Source: Psychrobacter sp. I-STPA10
Lineage (GTDB): Bacteria > Pseudomonadota > Gammaproteobacteria > Pseudomonadales > Moraxellaceae
Length of the DNA stretch: 64,000 nucleotides
Reading direction: 5' to 3'
NCBI RefSeq assembly: GCF_021012795.1
Contig: NZ_VFYU01000018.1
Location: 62,001-126,000 of the forward strand
Below are positions 50,658 through 60,704 of this stretch, in pieces. The translations under genes were made by a program, and so were the position numbers. The notes beneath the pieces were generated by a model. It had not been told where the DNA came from. It made no database searches and saw nothing but the letters and a program-made list of their open reading frames with translations. Within the stretch, counting starts at the first letter, position 1. Each line of letters starts with the position of its first letter.

Positions 50658-51407
50658 ATGAAAGCATTAGTTGCTGTGAAGCGTGTAATTGATTATAACG
50701 TTAAAGTTCGTGTTAAAGCTGATAACTCTGGAGTAGATCTTAGCAACACAAAAATGTCTATCAACCCTTTTTGTGAGATTGCTGTTGAAGAGGCAGTACG
50801 TCTAAAAGAAGCAGGTGTGATTGATGAGATTATTGTGGCAACAATTGGTCCTAAAGAAGCGCAAGAACAAATTCGTGCTGCACTGGCATTGGGAGCAGAT
50901 CGTGGCGTATTAGTACAAACTGATGAAAAAGCGTATCCTCTACAAGTTGCTAAAATTTTAAAAGGCATTGCTGAGCAAGAAGGTACTGAGGTTATCTTGC
51001 TAGGTAAACAAGCCATTGATGATGACAATAACCAAACAGGTCAGATGTTGGCGGCACTCATGGGCGTTGGTCAAGCGACATTTGCTTCAGAAGTAACCAT
51101 TGAAGGTGGTAAAGCGACTGTCAAACGTGAAATTGATGGTGGATTGCAAACTGTGGCACTGGATTTGCCAGCCGTCATCACTACTGATTTGCGCTTAAAT
51201 GAACCACGCTTTGCTAAGTTACCTAACATTATGAAAGCGAAGAAAAAACCATTGGACGAAAAAACGCCTGCTGACTTTGGTGTGGATATGAGCTCAAAAC
51301 AAGAAATCTTGAAAGTTGAGCCACCTGCACAGCGTTCTGCTGGTGTGAAGGTTGCCTCAGTTGATGAACTGATTGACAAACTAAAAAATGAAGCCAAAGT
51401 TATTTAA
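50658..51407 (+). CDS. etfB: Electron transfer flavoprotein beta subunit
   Basis: EtfB binds AMP and, with EtfA, carries electrons from acyl-CoA dehydrogenases to ETF-ubiquinone oxidoreductase. The ATG at 50658 has GAGGA five bases upstream and gives the normal 249 aa ([20 protein letters not shown]). The signature [30 protein letters not shown] is present. etfA follows after 239 bases, a longer gap than usual. Confidence 0.97.
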   Translation: MKALVAVKRVIDYNVKVRVKADNSGVDLSNTKMSINPFCEIAVEEAVRLKEAGVIDEIIVATIGPKEAQEQIRAALALGADRGVLVQTDEKAYPLQVAKILKGIAEQEGTEVILLGKQAIDDDNNQTGQMLAALMGVGQATFASEVTIEGGKATVKREIDGGLQTVALDLPAVITTDLRLNEPRFAKLPNIMKAKKKPLDEKTPADFGVDMSSKQEILKVEPPAQRSAGVKVASVDELIDKLKNEAKVI

Positions 51408-51646
51408 TTTTTTAGTTATTTAATTTTAGCTATTTAGTTTTAGCGATTTGAGTTTCTGTGATTTAGTTGAGAGTAATTTTGTAGCTTAAAGATTTTATAG
51501 TTTAAGGTCAGCAAACTTATGACTCATATTAAATCATTAAATCGGTTTATATATTAATTTGGATAGGTTGGGTGTGTTGATATCCATGTTAAGGGCGTTG
51601 ATGACATCAATTTATCCAGTGATAACAAAATATTAAGGATATAAAA

Positions 51647-52579
51647 ATGGCAATTTTAGTATATGCAGAACATGATAATAACAGCTTGAAAAGTGCTACT
51701 TTAAATACGGTTGCTGCTGCTGCACAAATGGGTGGTGACATACATGTATTGGTAGCTGGTTTTAGCTGCCAAGCTGCCGCAGATGCTGCCGCTAAAGTAG
51801 AAGGTGTTAGCAAAGTATTACTCGCTGATAATGCTGCTTATGAAAACCAGTTGGCAGAAAATATCGCTTTGTTGGTCAAAGATTTGGCAGCAAATTATGA
51901 TCATATCGTTGCACCTGCAACCACCAATGGTAAAAACTTTATGCCTCGTGTGGCAGCATTGCTTGATGTCAGCATGGTGTCGGATATTACCAAAGTCATT
52001 GATGCCAATACGTTTGAGCGTCCCATTTATGCAGGTAATGCCACTGCGACAGTAAAAACTTCTGAAGATAAAGTACTGGTTACTGTGCGTACTACAGCTT
52101 TTGATGCGGTGGCAGCAGAAGGTGGCAGTGCTACAGTTGAAGCCATAGATAATGTACAAGATGCTGGTAAGTCTAGTTTTGTAAGTGAAGAGTTGGCTGC
52201 TTCAGACCGTCCAGAGTTGACTTCTGCAAATATCGTTGTCTCTGGTGGTCGTGCCTTGGCAAATGGTGAAAATTTTACCAAATATATTGAGCCATTGGCG
52301 GACAAACTAGGTGCTGCTGTTGGTGCATCACGTGCTGCTGTTGATGCAGGTTATGTCGCCAATGATTTACAGGTTGGTCAGACAGGTAAAATCGTTGCGC
52401 CTCAGTTATATATCGCGGCAGGTATCTCAGGTGCTATTCAGCATTTGGCAGGTATGAAAGACTCTAAAGTCATCGTTGCCATTAACAACGACCCTGATGC
52501 ACCGATTGCAAGTGTTGCAGATTATTTCTTAGAAGCTGATTTGTTTGATGCATTGCCAGAGCTTACCAGCAAACTGTAA
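51647..52579 (+). CDS. etfA: Electron transfer flavoprotein alpha subunit
   Basis: EtfA holds the FAD of the heterodimer. The 310-aa protein has the C-terminal FAD domain with VVSGGRAL, GASRAAVDAGYV, QVGQTGKIVAPQLYIAAGISGAIQHLAGM and VAINNDPDAPI, all canonical. AAGGA lies upstream. A strong terminator at 52642-52676 follows. Confidence 0.98.
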   Translation: MAILVYAEHDNNSLKSATLNTVAAAAQMGGDIHVLVAGFSCQAAADAAAKVEGVSKVLLADNAAYENQLAENIALLVKDLAANYDHIVAPATTNGKNFMPRVAALLDVSMVSDITKVIDANTFERPIYAGNATATVKTSEDKVLVTVRTTAFDAVAAEGGSATVEAIDNVQDAGKSSFVSEELAASDRPELTSANIVVSGGRALANGENFTKYIEPLADKLGAAVGASRAAVDAGYVANDLQVGQTGKIVAPQLYIAAGISGAIQHLAGMKDSKVIVAINNDPDAPIASVADYFLEADLFDALPELTSKL

Positions 52580-52641
52580 TTGCTAGTTAATTGGCTAACT
52601 CATCGTTAATTGACCAATAGTTTGTAGCGCAGACAGCATAG

Positions 52642-52676
52642 AAAAAGCCCTCAATAAAGATATTGGGGGCTTTTTT
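52642..52676. terminator. Terminator after etfA
   Basis: AAAAAGCCCTCAATA and TATTGGGGGCTTTTT pair with G-U pairs around a 4-base loop; T6 follows. Confidence 0.92.
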
Positions 52677-52703
52677 ATGGGTGAGCTTATATAGGGGTTT
52701 TAA

Positions 52704-52866
52704 GAACCTGTATTCATAATCCAAAATCAGGGGAGTTTTAAACTAAAATTGCGTAATACAAGGCAAATTTTGGGGCGAATAGTCACTCTATTTAACCCAA
52801 AATTTAACGCCGTAGTACGTCTATTTTAGGCAAAAAGCCACCATTATGGGTTGTGAATACAGGTTC
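52704..52866 (-). mobile_element. 163-bp palindromic MITE, copy 2 (inverted)
   Basis: The same 163-bp element as at 35528-35690, in reverse orientation. Direct TAA repeats flank it (52701-52703 and 52867-52869). It differs from copy 1 by a single base by eye. It lies between the etfA terminator and the 3' end of the trmH-family gene. Confidence 0.88.
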
Positions 52867-52973
52867 TAAGATATAGTCAGCGAAATTATAAAATGGTACA
52901 AGGCAGGCGAGTGCAGATAGTATGGTTGTACAGCAAAAGAGCTTAACACCGTAACAGTTATCAAGTTCGTTGA

Positions 52974-53774
52974 CTATAAATGTGCATATTGGCGTTGACG
53001 CAGTGTTTCATAAAGGCATAATGCTCCTGCAATGGCAACATTTAGGCTTTCTTGTCCATTGGGTTGTGGTAGGGCAATGGGGGTGGCAGTTTGCATTAAC
53101 TCATCACATACGCCTTGTCCTTCATGCCCTAATACCCAAGCCACAGGTGTGGTCAAATCTTGTTGATAAATCAAAGTATCCGTATGTGAGCTGGTGGCTA
53201 ATAGCGGTACACGCACGTTAGCAAGGATATCGTCTACACTAAGTCCCTCAAAAATCTGTAAGCTAAACTGTGCGCCCATACCTGCACGTAGCGTTTTGGG
53301 TGACCATACTTGCGCTGTTGCTGTGGTACACAAGACGGTAGAGATACCAACGGCAGCCGCGGTGCGTAGTAATGTGCCTACATTGCCACTATCTTGTATA
53401 TCATTGAGAATTAAGCAGTCACTATCTATGCCTTTTATATCATCTAGCACGGGGCAAGGGATATCCATGATTGCCATGATATCAATGCCATTACCTAAGT
53501 TGCTAATGCTACGATACAGCTTATCACTCAGCATGGTTATCGGCATTGCTGCTGGCATCAGTGATAAAAGCTGTGCTACCTCAGGGTGGCTGTAAGCAGA
53601 CTGGGCTACCAGAACTTGTGCTAAGGGGGTATTGCTACGCAGAGCAGCATCAATTAAATGTGTCCCTTCTAGCACTGTTTGTGCCTGTTTTTTACGTTGA
53701 CGAGATTGGGTTAATAAAGCGTTGGCAAGTTTAACGGTTGGGTTTTTGTCAGAAGTGATTCGTTCCATAAACAT
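52974..53774 (-). CDS. TrmH/SpoU family RNA 2'-O-methyltransferase
   Basis: A 266-aa SPOUT methyltransferase. The N-terminal substrate-binding domain (about 1-110) has SRQRKKQAQTVLEGTHLIDAAL. The C-terminal knot domain has LILNDIQDSGNVGTLLRTAAAVG (motif 1), WVLGHEGQGVCDEL (motif 2) and PQPNGQESLNVAIAGALCLYE (motif 3). This is the RlmB/TrmH-like set that methylates rRNA or tRNA ribose; the exact target is not clear. The gene is flanked on both sides by inverted copies of the 163-bp element. An ATG at 53768 is an alternative start. Confidence 0.92.
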   Translation of the reverse strand: MFMERITSDKNPTVKLANALLTQSRQRKKQAQTVLEGTHLIDAALRSNTPLAQVLVAQSAYSHPEVAQLLSLMPAAMPITMLSDKLYRSISNLGNGIDIMAIMDIPCPVLDDIKGIDSDCLILNDIQDSGNVGTLLRTAAAVGISTVLCTTATAQVWSPKTLRAGMGAQFSLQIFEGLSVDDILANVRVPLLATSSHTDTLIYQQDLTTPVAWVLGHEGQGVCDELMQTATPIALPQPNGQESLNVAIAGALCLYETLRQRQYAHL

Positions 53775-53990
53775 TGGTTCTCAGGATGTTGCTTATAAAG
53801 TTAAGAAGCGAAGATAAAAGAAGAAGTTAGACAACAAATTAAATTAAAATAAGATAGAAAGCTAAATTAACCTAGCCATAAAAATATAAATAAAATGACT
53901 GGGCAAATATACAGCTAGACACTTAAACGACGCTGTCAGGGTTTGGCAATTATGATACTATTAGCGATAAATTTTTAGCGTCTAATTTTA

Positions 53991-54153
53991 GAACCTGTAT
54001 TCACAACCCATAATGGTGGCTTTTTGCCTAAAATAGATGTACTACGGCGTTAAATTTTGGGTTAAATAGAGTGACTATTCGCCCCAAAATTTGCCTTGTA
54101 TTACGCAATTTTAGTTTAAAACTCCCCTGATTTTGGATTATGAATACAGGTTC
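53991..54153 (+). mobile_element. 163-bp palindromic MITE, copy 3
   Basis: Same element and orientation as copy 1, with two base differences by eye. Flanked by TTA direct repeats (53988-53990 and 54154-54156), showing that the duplicated target is TNA. Confidence 0.88.
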
Positions 54154-54299
54154 TTATAAGGATAGAGTTTAGCATATTTGCCGTATTTGAGGGTTGTGAC
54201 TAAAATTTGTGTCTATAACTTGAGGATAGGCTTGCTTAAGTTTTAGCTAACCCTAATATAATTCATGTTTTTTAACTATTTAAATTTAACTATTAATTA

Positions 54300-54441
54300 C
54301 GCCACTCTCAACTTATAAGACCCCCTCCTAACCTCCCCCTTAGAAAGGGAGAGGAACTGGTTTTTAAGTCCTCCCCTTACTTCAAGGGGAGGGTATGGGA
54401 GGGGTCATATATGATTTTATAAAATAAAGTTGAGAGTGGGG
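54300..54441. mobile_element. 142-bp MITE-like element with 9-bp target duplication
   Basis: Terminal inverted repeats CCACTCTCAACTT (54302-54314) and AAGTTGAGAGTGG (54427-54439) bound an interior of C-rich and G-rich blocks (CCCCCTCCTAACCTCCCCC, AAGGGGAGGG) that fold back on each other. The flanks carry a perfect direct repeat TATTAATTA (54291-54299 and 54442-54450), the mark of transposition with a 9-bp staggered cut. No coding capacity. It ends 45 bases before tkt. Confidence 0.82.
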
Positions 54442-54486
54442 TATTAATTATTTTTATACTTTTAACCAGCCATTATAGGATATGTC

Positions 54487-56487
54487 ATGTCAACGCCAAT
54501 CCATGAACGTAAGCTAGCCAACGCCATCCGTGTTTTATCGTTTGATGCGGTTCAAAAAGCCAACTCAGGTCACCCTGGTGCACCTATGGGTATGGCAGAT
54601 ATTGCCGAAGTTTTATGGCGTAAATTTTTAAAACACAACCCTGCTGACCCCAACTGGCATAACCGAGACCGCTTTGTATTATCTAATGGTCATGGCTCAA
54701 TGCTTATTTATGCGTTGCTACATTTGTCAGGTTATGATGTCAGTGTTGATGACCTTAAAAACTTCCGTCAACTGCATTCAAAAACTCCTGGTCACCCAGA
54801 GTATGGCTATACATCAGGTATTGAAACCACCACAGGGCCTCTAGGGCAGGGTATTGCCAATGCGGTGGGTTTTGCCATTGCTGAGAAGACTTTAGCGGCA
54901 CAATTTAACCGTGAAGGTCATAATATCATTGATCATCATACCTATGCATTTTTGGGTGATGGCTGCTTGATGGAAGGCATCAGTCATGAAGTTTGTTCAT
55001 TGGCAGGTACGCTTGGGCTAGGTAAATTGGTTTTCTTTTATGATGACAATGGTATTTCAATTGATGGTGAAGTTGAAGGTTGGTTTACCGATGATACTCA
55101 AGCCCGTTTTGAAAGCTACGGCTGGCATGTACAAAAAGTTGATGGACATGATACTGATGCCATCACTGAAGCGACGCAAAATGCCATTGATGAGAAAGCC
55201 AAACCAAGCTTAATTATCTGTAAAACCATCATTGGTGTGGGTAGCCCCAACAAACAAGGCAAATCATCAAGCCATGGTGCGCCACTTGGCGATGATGAAA
55301 TCGCTTTGACCCGTACGGAGCTTGCTTGGAAACATGCCCCCTTTGAATTAGATGAGGAGATATATCAAGCATGGGACGGGAAAACCAAAGGTGAGGTATT
55401 ACAAAAAAATTGGCAGGCCGATTTTGCTGCGTACAAAAAAGCCTACCCTGAGCTTGCCGAAGAGCTATTACGTCGCCTAAATGGTGAGCTTCCCAGTGAC
55501 TTTGCTAGTAAAGCCCAAGCCTATATTGAGCAGTGTCAAGCAGAAGGTGCTGATGTGGCTAGTCGTAAAGCCAGTCAAAATGCGATTAATACGTTGCAGC
55601 CTTTATTGCCAGAGCTTATCGGGGGCTCAGCAGATTTGGCAGGCTCAAATTTGACCTTGTTTAAAGATGCCAAAGGTATCCAAGATGATGCTTCAGGTAA
55701 TTATATATTTTATGGAGTGCGTGAGTTTGGTATGACTGCCATTGCCAATGGTATCGCATTGCATGGTGGTTTTATCCCTTATGTCGCCACCTTCCTGATG
55801 TTTATGGAATATGCTCGCAATGCGGTACGTATGGGGGCATTGATGAAGCAACGTGTGATTCATGTTTATACTCATGATTCTATTGGATTGGGTGAAGATG
55901 GTCCTACGCATCAGCCAGTAGAGCAGTTATCTAGTCTACGTAGCACGCCAAACTTACACACATGGCGTCCATGTGATACAGTCGAATCGGCAACAGCTTG
56001 GGTTGAGTCGATTAAATCAGCTCATACGCCATCAGCATTGATATTTAGCCGTCAAGGTTTGCCACATCAAGCTCGTGATAATGAGCAAGTGGCTAATATC
56101 GCCAAAGGTGGCTATGTGTTAGCAAAAGAGCAGGGTGAGCTACAAGCGATAATTATTGCCACAGGCTCAGAAGTTGGTCTAGCCATGCAAGCGTATGAGA
56201 CGTTAAGCGAGCAAGGCGTTGGCGTACGTGTGGTCTCAATGCCATGTTGTGAAGTATTTGCGGCTCAAGACAGCAGTTATCGTGAATCGGTATTACCAAG
56301 TAATATAAGAGCTCGTGTCGCTGTAGAAGCGGCTCATGTTGATTACTGGTATAAATTTGTTGGCTTAGATGGCAAAGTCATCGGTATGACCACTTATGGT
56401 GAGTCTGCCCCTGCCAGTGAGCTGTTTAAGCATTTTGGTATTACTAGCGATGCTGTGGTTGAGGCGGTAAAGGAGTTGGTTAAATAA
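54487..56487 (+). CDS. tkt: Transketolase
   Basis: A thiamine-diphosphate enzyme of the pentose phosphate pathway. The 666-aa protein has [13 protein letters not shown], the TPP motif [50 protein letters not shown] with the catalytic Glu, and [20 protein letters not shown]. Length is normal. A terminator follows. Confidence 0.98.
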   Translation: MSTPIHERKLANAIRVLSFDAVQKANSGHPGAPMGMADIAEVLWRKFLKHNPADPNWHNRDRFVLSNGHGSMLIYALLHLSGYDVSVDDLKNFRQLHSKTPGHPEYGYTSGIETTTGPLGQGIANAVGFAIAEKTLAAQFNREGHNIIDHHTYAFLGDGCLMEGISHEVCSLAGTLGLGKLVFFYDDNGISIDGEVEGWFTDDTQARFESYGWHVQKVDGHDTDAITEATQNAIDEKAKPSLIICKTIIGVGSPNKQGKSSSHGAPLGDDEIALTRTELAWKHAPFELDEEIYQAWDGKTKGEVLQKNWQADFAAYKKAYPELAEELLRRLNGELPSDFASKAQAYIEQCQAEGADVASRKASQNAINTLQPLLPELIGGSADLAGSNLTLFKDAKGIQDDASGNYIFYGVREFGMTAIANGIALHGGFIPYVATFLMFMEYARNAVRMGALMKQRVIHVYTHDSIGLGEDGPTHQPVEQLSSLRSTPNLHTWRPCDTVESATAWVESIKSAHTPSALIFSRQGLPHQARDNEQVANIAKGGYVLAKEQGELQAIIIATGSEVGLAMQAYETLSEQGVGVRVVSMPCCEVFAAQDSSYRESVLPSNIRARVAVEAAHVDYWYKFVGLDGKVIGMTTYGESAPASELFKHFGITSDAVVEAVKELVK

Positions 56488-56517
56488 AACTAACTGAGTC
56501 AACTTTTAGCAAATACG

Positions 56518-56553
56518 AAAAGAGTTGCTAACTAGTCTAGCAGCTCTTTTTTT
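56518..56553. terminator. Terminator after tkt
   Basis: AAAAGAGTTGCTA and TAGCAGCTCTTTT pair with one G-U pair around a 7-base loop; T7 follows. The next 240 bases to the PIN-like gene show nothing else. Confidence 0.9.
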
Positions 56554-56790
56554 GTTGAGAGTAGTATTATTTTGATACCCTCTATAATTAATGATCTACA
56601 AAACAGCTACAGTATTGCCATCGTTTGCTGCCTAACTATATAGTATTTGCTCTCAGTCACCTTGTGTCTGTTTTACTATATATTTGAATATATTGCATAG
56701 TTTAATGAGTCGAGAAGAGTAGTTGTTATAATCATGATTTAAGCTAACTTATAAGGCTACTAGCTACTAATAGTTATTAAGGTTGTTCTT

Positions 56791-57951
56791 ATGGAAAGAG
56801 AGTCACGGTGCCTGCTGGTTCTGGATGCTAATATTTTAATTAAAGACTTTTGGTGGAAAAGTGAAACTTTAGAATATTTGCAAAACAGAATGTTTTTATT
56901 TCACAGTATAGCCATTCCAAAGCTATCCTTGGATGAAGCAACAGCACATTTGATTAGGCGAGCTGAAAACCTGAAAGAAAGGATGGATGAAAATTCATCT
57001 TCTGAAAGGCTTATAGGGCAATATCAGCAGCTTTATAATAAAAGTTCTAAGGATGCAGAAACACCACAAGAACTTGGAAAGCGATATAAGCAGTTTATTA
57101 CTGTAATGGTACAAAAGTTTGATGGTCTTATTGTAGAAAATTCAAAAGTAGATATTGATACTATCTTAGATAGGTCTATTAACAGAATAAAGCCCTTTAA
57201 TAAAGGTGATAAAGGATTTAGAGATACTATTCTTTGGTTAAGCATTTTAGATATGATAAAGGATTATCAAAGGGTTTCTTTTATCTCTGCAAATGTTAAT
57301 GACTTTGCTAATGGATCAAATGATACATTACATAAAGATTTACTAGAAGAGGTTAAAGAAGTTTTACCAAGTCATTTGAATTTCTATTTTTTTAGAAATT
57401 TAGAAGCATTCATAGCTAGAATGGATCCTGATCGCAAAGTAGGTGCTCAAGCTTTTTTAAAAGCAGTAATGAGCGGTGGGTATACAAAATTTAAAATAGA
57501 TGACTGGTTAGAGAAAAACTTAATACAAAAGTTATCCGATAGTATTCTAGAGGATTTTGACGGTGTAAAATGGGCAGGACTACCATATTGGGTAGAAGCC
57601 CCAAAACTAATTGAAATTGAAGATTTAGTAGGTATAGAAATATACCGTGAAAACTTTATTGAAAAAAATATTATTGAGTTTTATGTTGATATTGCCTTGA
57701 TAGGAATATTTATTTGTTGTATTCCATCTAATGAATGGGAAGGTGTTGCATTCCATCGACAGATTAGGGATGTGTATTGTTCTAACTTTTGGACAAATAT
57801 TAAGTTAAGATCAATTGGTACGTTTGTTATACGATTAACTTTTGATATTCAAAGTCAGCAGGTTTTGAGCTTTGATGGTGTGCCTTTAGAGCATGATTTT
57901 GATCAAGCATATGAGAAAATTGAAGATATATTGTTATATAAATATGATTAG
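56791..57951 (+). CDS. PIN-like domain protein (DUF4935 type)
   Basis: A 386-aa protein whose first 190 residues form a PIN-like nuclease domain: Asp12 in LLVLDANILIKDFWW, an acidic/helical middle, KGDKGFRDTILWLSIL, and VSFISANVNDFANGS. The KGDKGFRD and NxxDF motifs are those I associate with DUF4935 PIN-like proteins. The C-terminal 190 residues are a separate domain of unknown fold. It is visibly more AT-rich than tkt or greA, stands alone, and is followed by a TAGGGTGCA repeat, all suggesting acquisition. A role in RNA cleavage or phage defence is inference only. Confidence 0.8.
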   Translation: MERESRCLLVLDANILIKDFWWKSETLEYLQNRMFLFHSIAIPKLSLDEATAHLIRRAENLKERMDENSSSERLIGQYQQLYNKSSKDAETPQELGKRYKQFITVMVQKFDGLIVENSKVDIDTILDRSINRIKPFNKGDKGFRDTILWLSILDMIKDYQRVSFISANVNDFANGSNDTLHKDLLEEVKEVLPSHLNFYFFRNLEAFIARMDPDRKVGAQAFLKAVMSGGYTKFKIDDWLEKNLIQKLSDSILEDFDGVKWAGLPYWVEAPKLIEIEDLVGIEIYRENFIEKNIIEFYVDIALIGIFICCIPSNEWEGVAFHRQIRDVYCSNFWTNIKLRSIGTFVIRLTFDIQSQQVLSFDGVPLEHDFDQAYEKIEDILLYKYD

Positions 57952-57953
57952 TT

Positions 57954-58004
57954 CGTAGGGTGCATTCCATGCACCGTTTATCTGTGCGTAAAACGCATGC
58001 TACT
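57954..58004. repeat. TAGGGTGCA inverted repeat, copy 2
   Basis: CGTAGGGTGCATTCCATGCAC on the left answers GTGCGTAAAACGCATGCTAC on the right as an imperfect hairpin. It lies directly after the PIN-like gene stop, as copy 1 lies beside other repeats at 35809-35870. Confidence 0.7.
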
Positions 58005-58064
58005 ACTACACAACACGCCAATTTTATATTATCAGGTGAGCCACTCTAACTATTTGGTGGATGC

Positions 58065-59054
58065 CTACCTACTAATAAACGCCACATCAAAATCATGCGT
58101 CGGTACAAAGTTTGTCTCTTTGATCTCAAATGTTGTTGGCGATACCTTTTTCACATCCCCTTTGCCTTTCCAGCAAAATGACACCAACTCATCAGGGTCT
58201 CGTTCGACTGTTAGTTTGAAGTTGGTGATAGGTTTTGCCCAGTTTGCACCTGTGGTGAGGATATAACTTAATGCACTATAAGAACGCCAGCCATTTTTCT
58301 TAATACTACGCTGCAAAGCATTATCGACACAAAATTCAGGATATTGACTCTCATCTAAATACACACCACCACCAACTAAAGGTTGGTAGGTGTGAGTAAT
58401 TTGTGTCATAGAATTGGCTTTAAAGGTTTGTTGCCAACTATAGATAATTTGTGATTCCCAGTAGATGTCATGATAGTCATCATCATCACTAATAAACTTA
58501 TCTAAGCGAGTATCATGACAGTTTTTTAGCTTTTGGTTAACATCATAGGCTTGCTCACGCTTGACCCATGGTGTCATCATTTCTTTATCACTGATAGCGC
58601 AGGCTTTAAATATGGCAGTGGTATCAACTTTGGGTCTATTATCTCTGTTTTGCCAGTTATTTTTTTTTACTAATGGATACATAAAAGTACGGACGTGGAC
58701 TTGCGGTGTCACTTGTTGATTATTACTCCATACTTTAAAAGTATCTACCAATCCGTATATATCAGCAAAATCACTATCTATTTGCGAAGGAGCAGCAGAT
58801 AGAGGGAATAAAATGGTTTCAGTAATGTCTTTGTTACTTAAGTTTTTAAACTGATAGTGCACCCGTATTTTATCTTTAGATATGTATAAATCTTCGCTGT
58901 GCATACTGATGTTATTATTCTTAATATACTCAACCCCACCAGTGGCGATATAGCCAGCAGAATCATTGGCATCAGCAGTTGTTATGCAAAGCAGTAGCAT
59001 ACAAATGGTTTTGCAACCGAATATTATGGGAGTTGTAAAGATATGATTATTCAT
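58065..59054 (-). CDS. DUF4424-like exported protein
   Basis: A 329-aa protein with a Sec signal peptide (cleavage after TTADA, about residue 29). The mature protein starts NDSAGYIATGGVEYIKNNNISM, followed by SEDLYISKDKIRVHYQFKN and TILFPLS; this is the DUF4424 pattern as I recall it. C-terminal part includes FKLTVERDPDELVSFCWKGKG. A periplasmic protein of unknown function. Transcribed away from the PIN-like gene's end (convergent). Confidence 0.83.
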   Translation of the reverse strand: MNNHIFTTPIIFGCKTICMLLLCITTADANDSAGYIATGGVEYIKNNNISMHSEDLYISKDKIRVHYQFKNLSNKDITETILFPLSAAPSQIDSDFADIYGLVDTFKVWSNNQQVTPQVHVRTFMYPLVKKNNWQNRDNRPKVDTTAIFKACAISDKEMMTPWVKREQAYDVNQKLKNCHDTRLDKFISDDDDYHDIYWESQIIYSWQQTFKANSMTQITHTYQPLVGGGVYLDESQYPEFCVDNALQRSIKKNGWRSYSALSYILTTGANWAKPITNFKLTVERDPDELVSFCWKGKGDVKKVSPTTFEIKETNFVPTHDFDVAFISR

Positions 59055-59176
59055 TGTATTTAAGCTTGTGTTTGTTGGCTTGAGTGTAAAGTATTAACTT
59101 ATATTTTACATATAAATCACCTACTATGGAGTGTTGTTCGTGGTTTCATAATGGACTATCCTTGTAGATTGATGTC

Positions 59177-60430
59177 TTATTGGATTTGTTGTATTTGGTT
59201 TGGCTTGGTTTTTGACGTTGATTTTGATGTATCGTCACTGACGGCAAGATTTTTAGAGTTTTTTGACTTTGATTGTGTTGCTATAGGTTGCTCAAATTTT
59301 CGTAAAGGTTCAGGCTGACACAACTGTTGGTATAATTTAATGGTTTCATCAATCATATTACGCATGGTGAATTGGTCGGTAATATTAGGACGACTGACAT
59401 TCTCTAGCTGATTTTTAACGACTTTGCATAAGGCTTTGGCATCATAGGTTTTGACCAGACCTTGAGGATATAAGGGGCGAAGAATTTCACGATAAGCAGC
59501 TTTATCCCAACCGACGACAGGTGTACCTAAATGAATGGCTTGTAGGGCGTTAATACCAATGGATTCTGGTTCATTTGCCAGTGCTAAGACAATATTAGCC
59601 GCAGCCAGCCACTCACGCATGTCATTACGACGATTGCCAATAAAGGTGACATAATCAGTTAAATCAAGTGCCCATAAGCGTTGGCAAAATTCTTCATATA
59701 TGATATCACCAGATCGGTGATCTTCATCCATAATAATGACATGGATATTGGGATATTGCTCGTGCAGATTTCCTAAAATATCTATTAACCACTCTTGTCC
59801 ATATTCTGTGCCGATGATGGATGGAAACAATAACCACTTTTTATGCTCAAGTTCTGGATATTCAGCAAAGGTGCGTCTAAGCCAAAAAACCGAAGGGTTG
59901 TGGCGATAAGGAAACGAGCGTGTATCAACACCACGATAGATACGAGTAATGCACTTTGGTGCAATATCGGCACGTTTTAAAGCGGCTTGTAAATATTCAG
60001 AGACGCTGTCGGAAACGGTGATGATACAATCAACATCTAATAGGGCTTTTACATAGCTATTGAGTGGATAAAAGCCATACATGGTAGCGACAATCTTTGG
60101 AAAGGTCTGTAATCTTGCACCTTTAAGTGCCCAGTGTAGTATCCATGCTGGTGTACGTGAATGAATATGAATGATGTCAGGATTATACTTTTCAATCAGG
60201 CGGCGTAGCGGAATAACTTGCATTAATGATAGCCATGATTTTTTCTTCATCTCTAGTTGATGATAGATACTGCCTTCTCGCTCAAGACGCTTGACCAGAT
60301 CATGATCAGAGTCAGCGCTGGCAACGATGATAGATTCATGCCCCTGTTTTACCAGTGCTCGACCAAGGTGAAAAATGCCCCGTTCGGATTCATCGTGTTT
60401 TAGGGAGGATAATAGACGCATGACTTTCAT
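59177..60430 (-). CDS. Glycosyltransferase, GT4-type (GT-B fold)
   Basis: A 417-aa GT-B enzyme. N-terminal part has RALVKQGHESIIVASADS and PDIIHIHSRTPAWI; C-terminal part has CITRIYRGVDTRSF and the E-x7-E-like nucleotide-sugar motif EPESIGINALQAIHLGTPVVG. It resembles enzymes that extend lipooligosaccharide or other surface glycans. A polar, Ser/Lys/Thr-rich tail of about 45 residues ends it. Single gene, with no other glycan genes in view, so the acceptor is unknown. It starts at 60430; an ATG three codons in is also possible. Confidence 0.88.
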   Translation of the reverse strand: MKVMRLLSSLKHDESERGIFHLGRALVKQGHESIIVASADSDHDLVKRLEREGSIYHQLEMKKKSWLSLMQVIPLRRLIEKYNPDIIHIHSRTPAWILHWALKGARLQTFPKIVATMYGFYPLNSYVKALLDVDCIITVSDSVSEYLQAALKRADIAPKCITRIYRGVDTRSFPYRHNPSVFWLRRTFAEYPELEHKKWLLFPSIIGTEYGQEWLIDILGNLHEQYPNIHVIIMDEDHRSGDIIYEEFCQRLWALDLTDYVTFIGNRRNDMREWLAAANIVLALANEPESIGINALQAIHLGTPVVGWDKAAYREILRPLYPQGLVKTYDAKALCKVVKNQLENVSRPNITDQFTMRNMIDETIKLYQQLCQPEPLRKFEQPIATQSKSKNSKNLAVSDDTSKSTSKTKPNQIQQIQ

Positions 60431-60704
60431 AATGGAATAGGTCTTTTTAAGTCTGCAAAGGCTTTATTGTCAGCTAAAATACCACAAAACTCAACCTTAG
60501 TAATGAATATTAGTGACTAACAAATATTTGTATCCAGTAAAAATGAATACTAAATTGTTGCGTATTTTTGAGTGAGCTATAAAAAATGCAGACTACTGTT
60601 ATTGATAGTCTGCATTGAGCATTATTGGGTTATTAAAAATCAGTTGCTCTCTTTAAAACTATCAAATATGGAACTGATAATTTTAAAGATAGATTGGACA
60701 GCCG

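Larger units (their letters stand above)
53775..54486. other. Repeat-rich intergenic region upstream of tkt
   Basis: About 700 bases between divergent trmH-family and tkt genes. It holds copy 3 of the 163-bp element (53991-54153) and a 142-bp element with a 9-bp target duplication (54300-54441). Promoters for the two flanking genes must also be here but I cannot place them. Confidence 0.7.
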
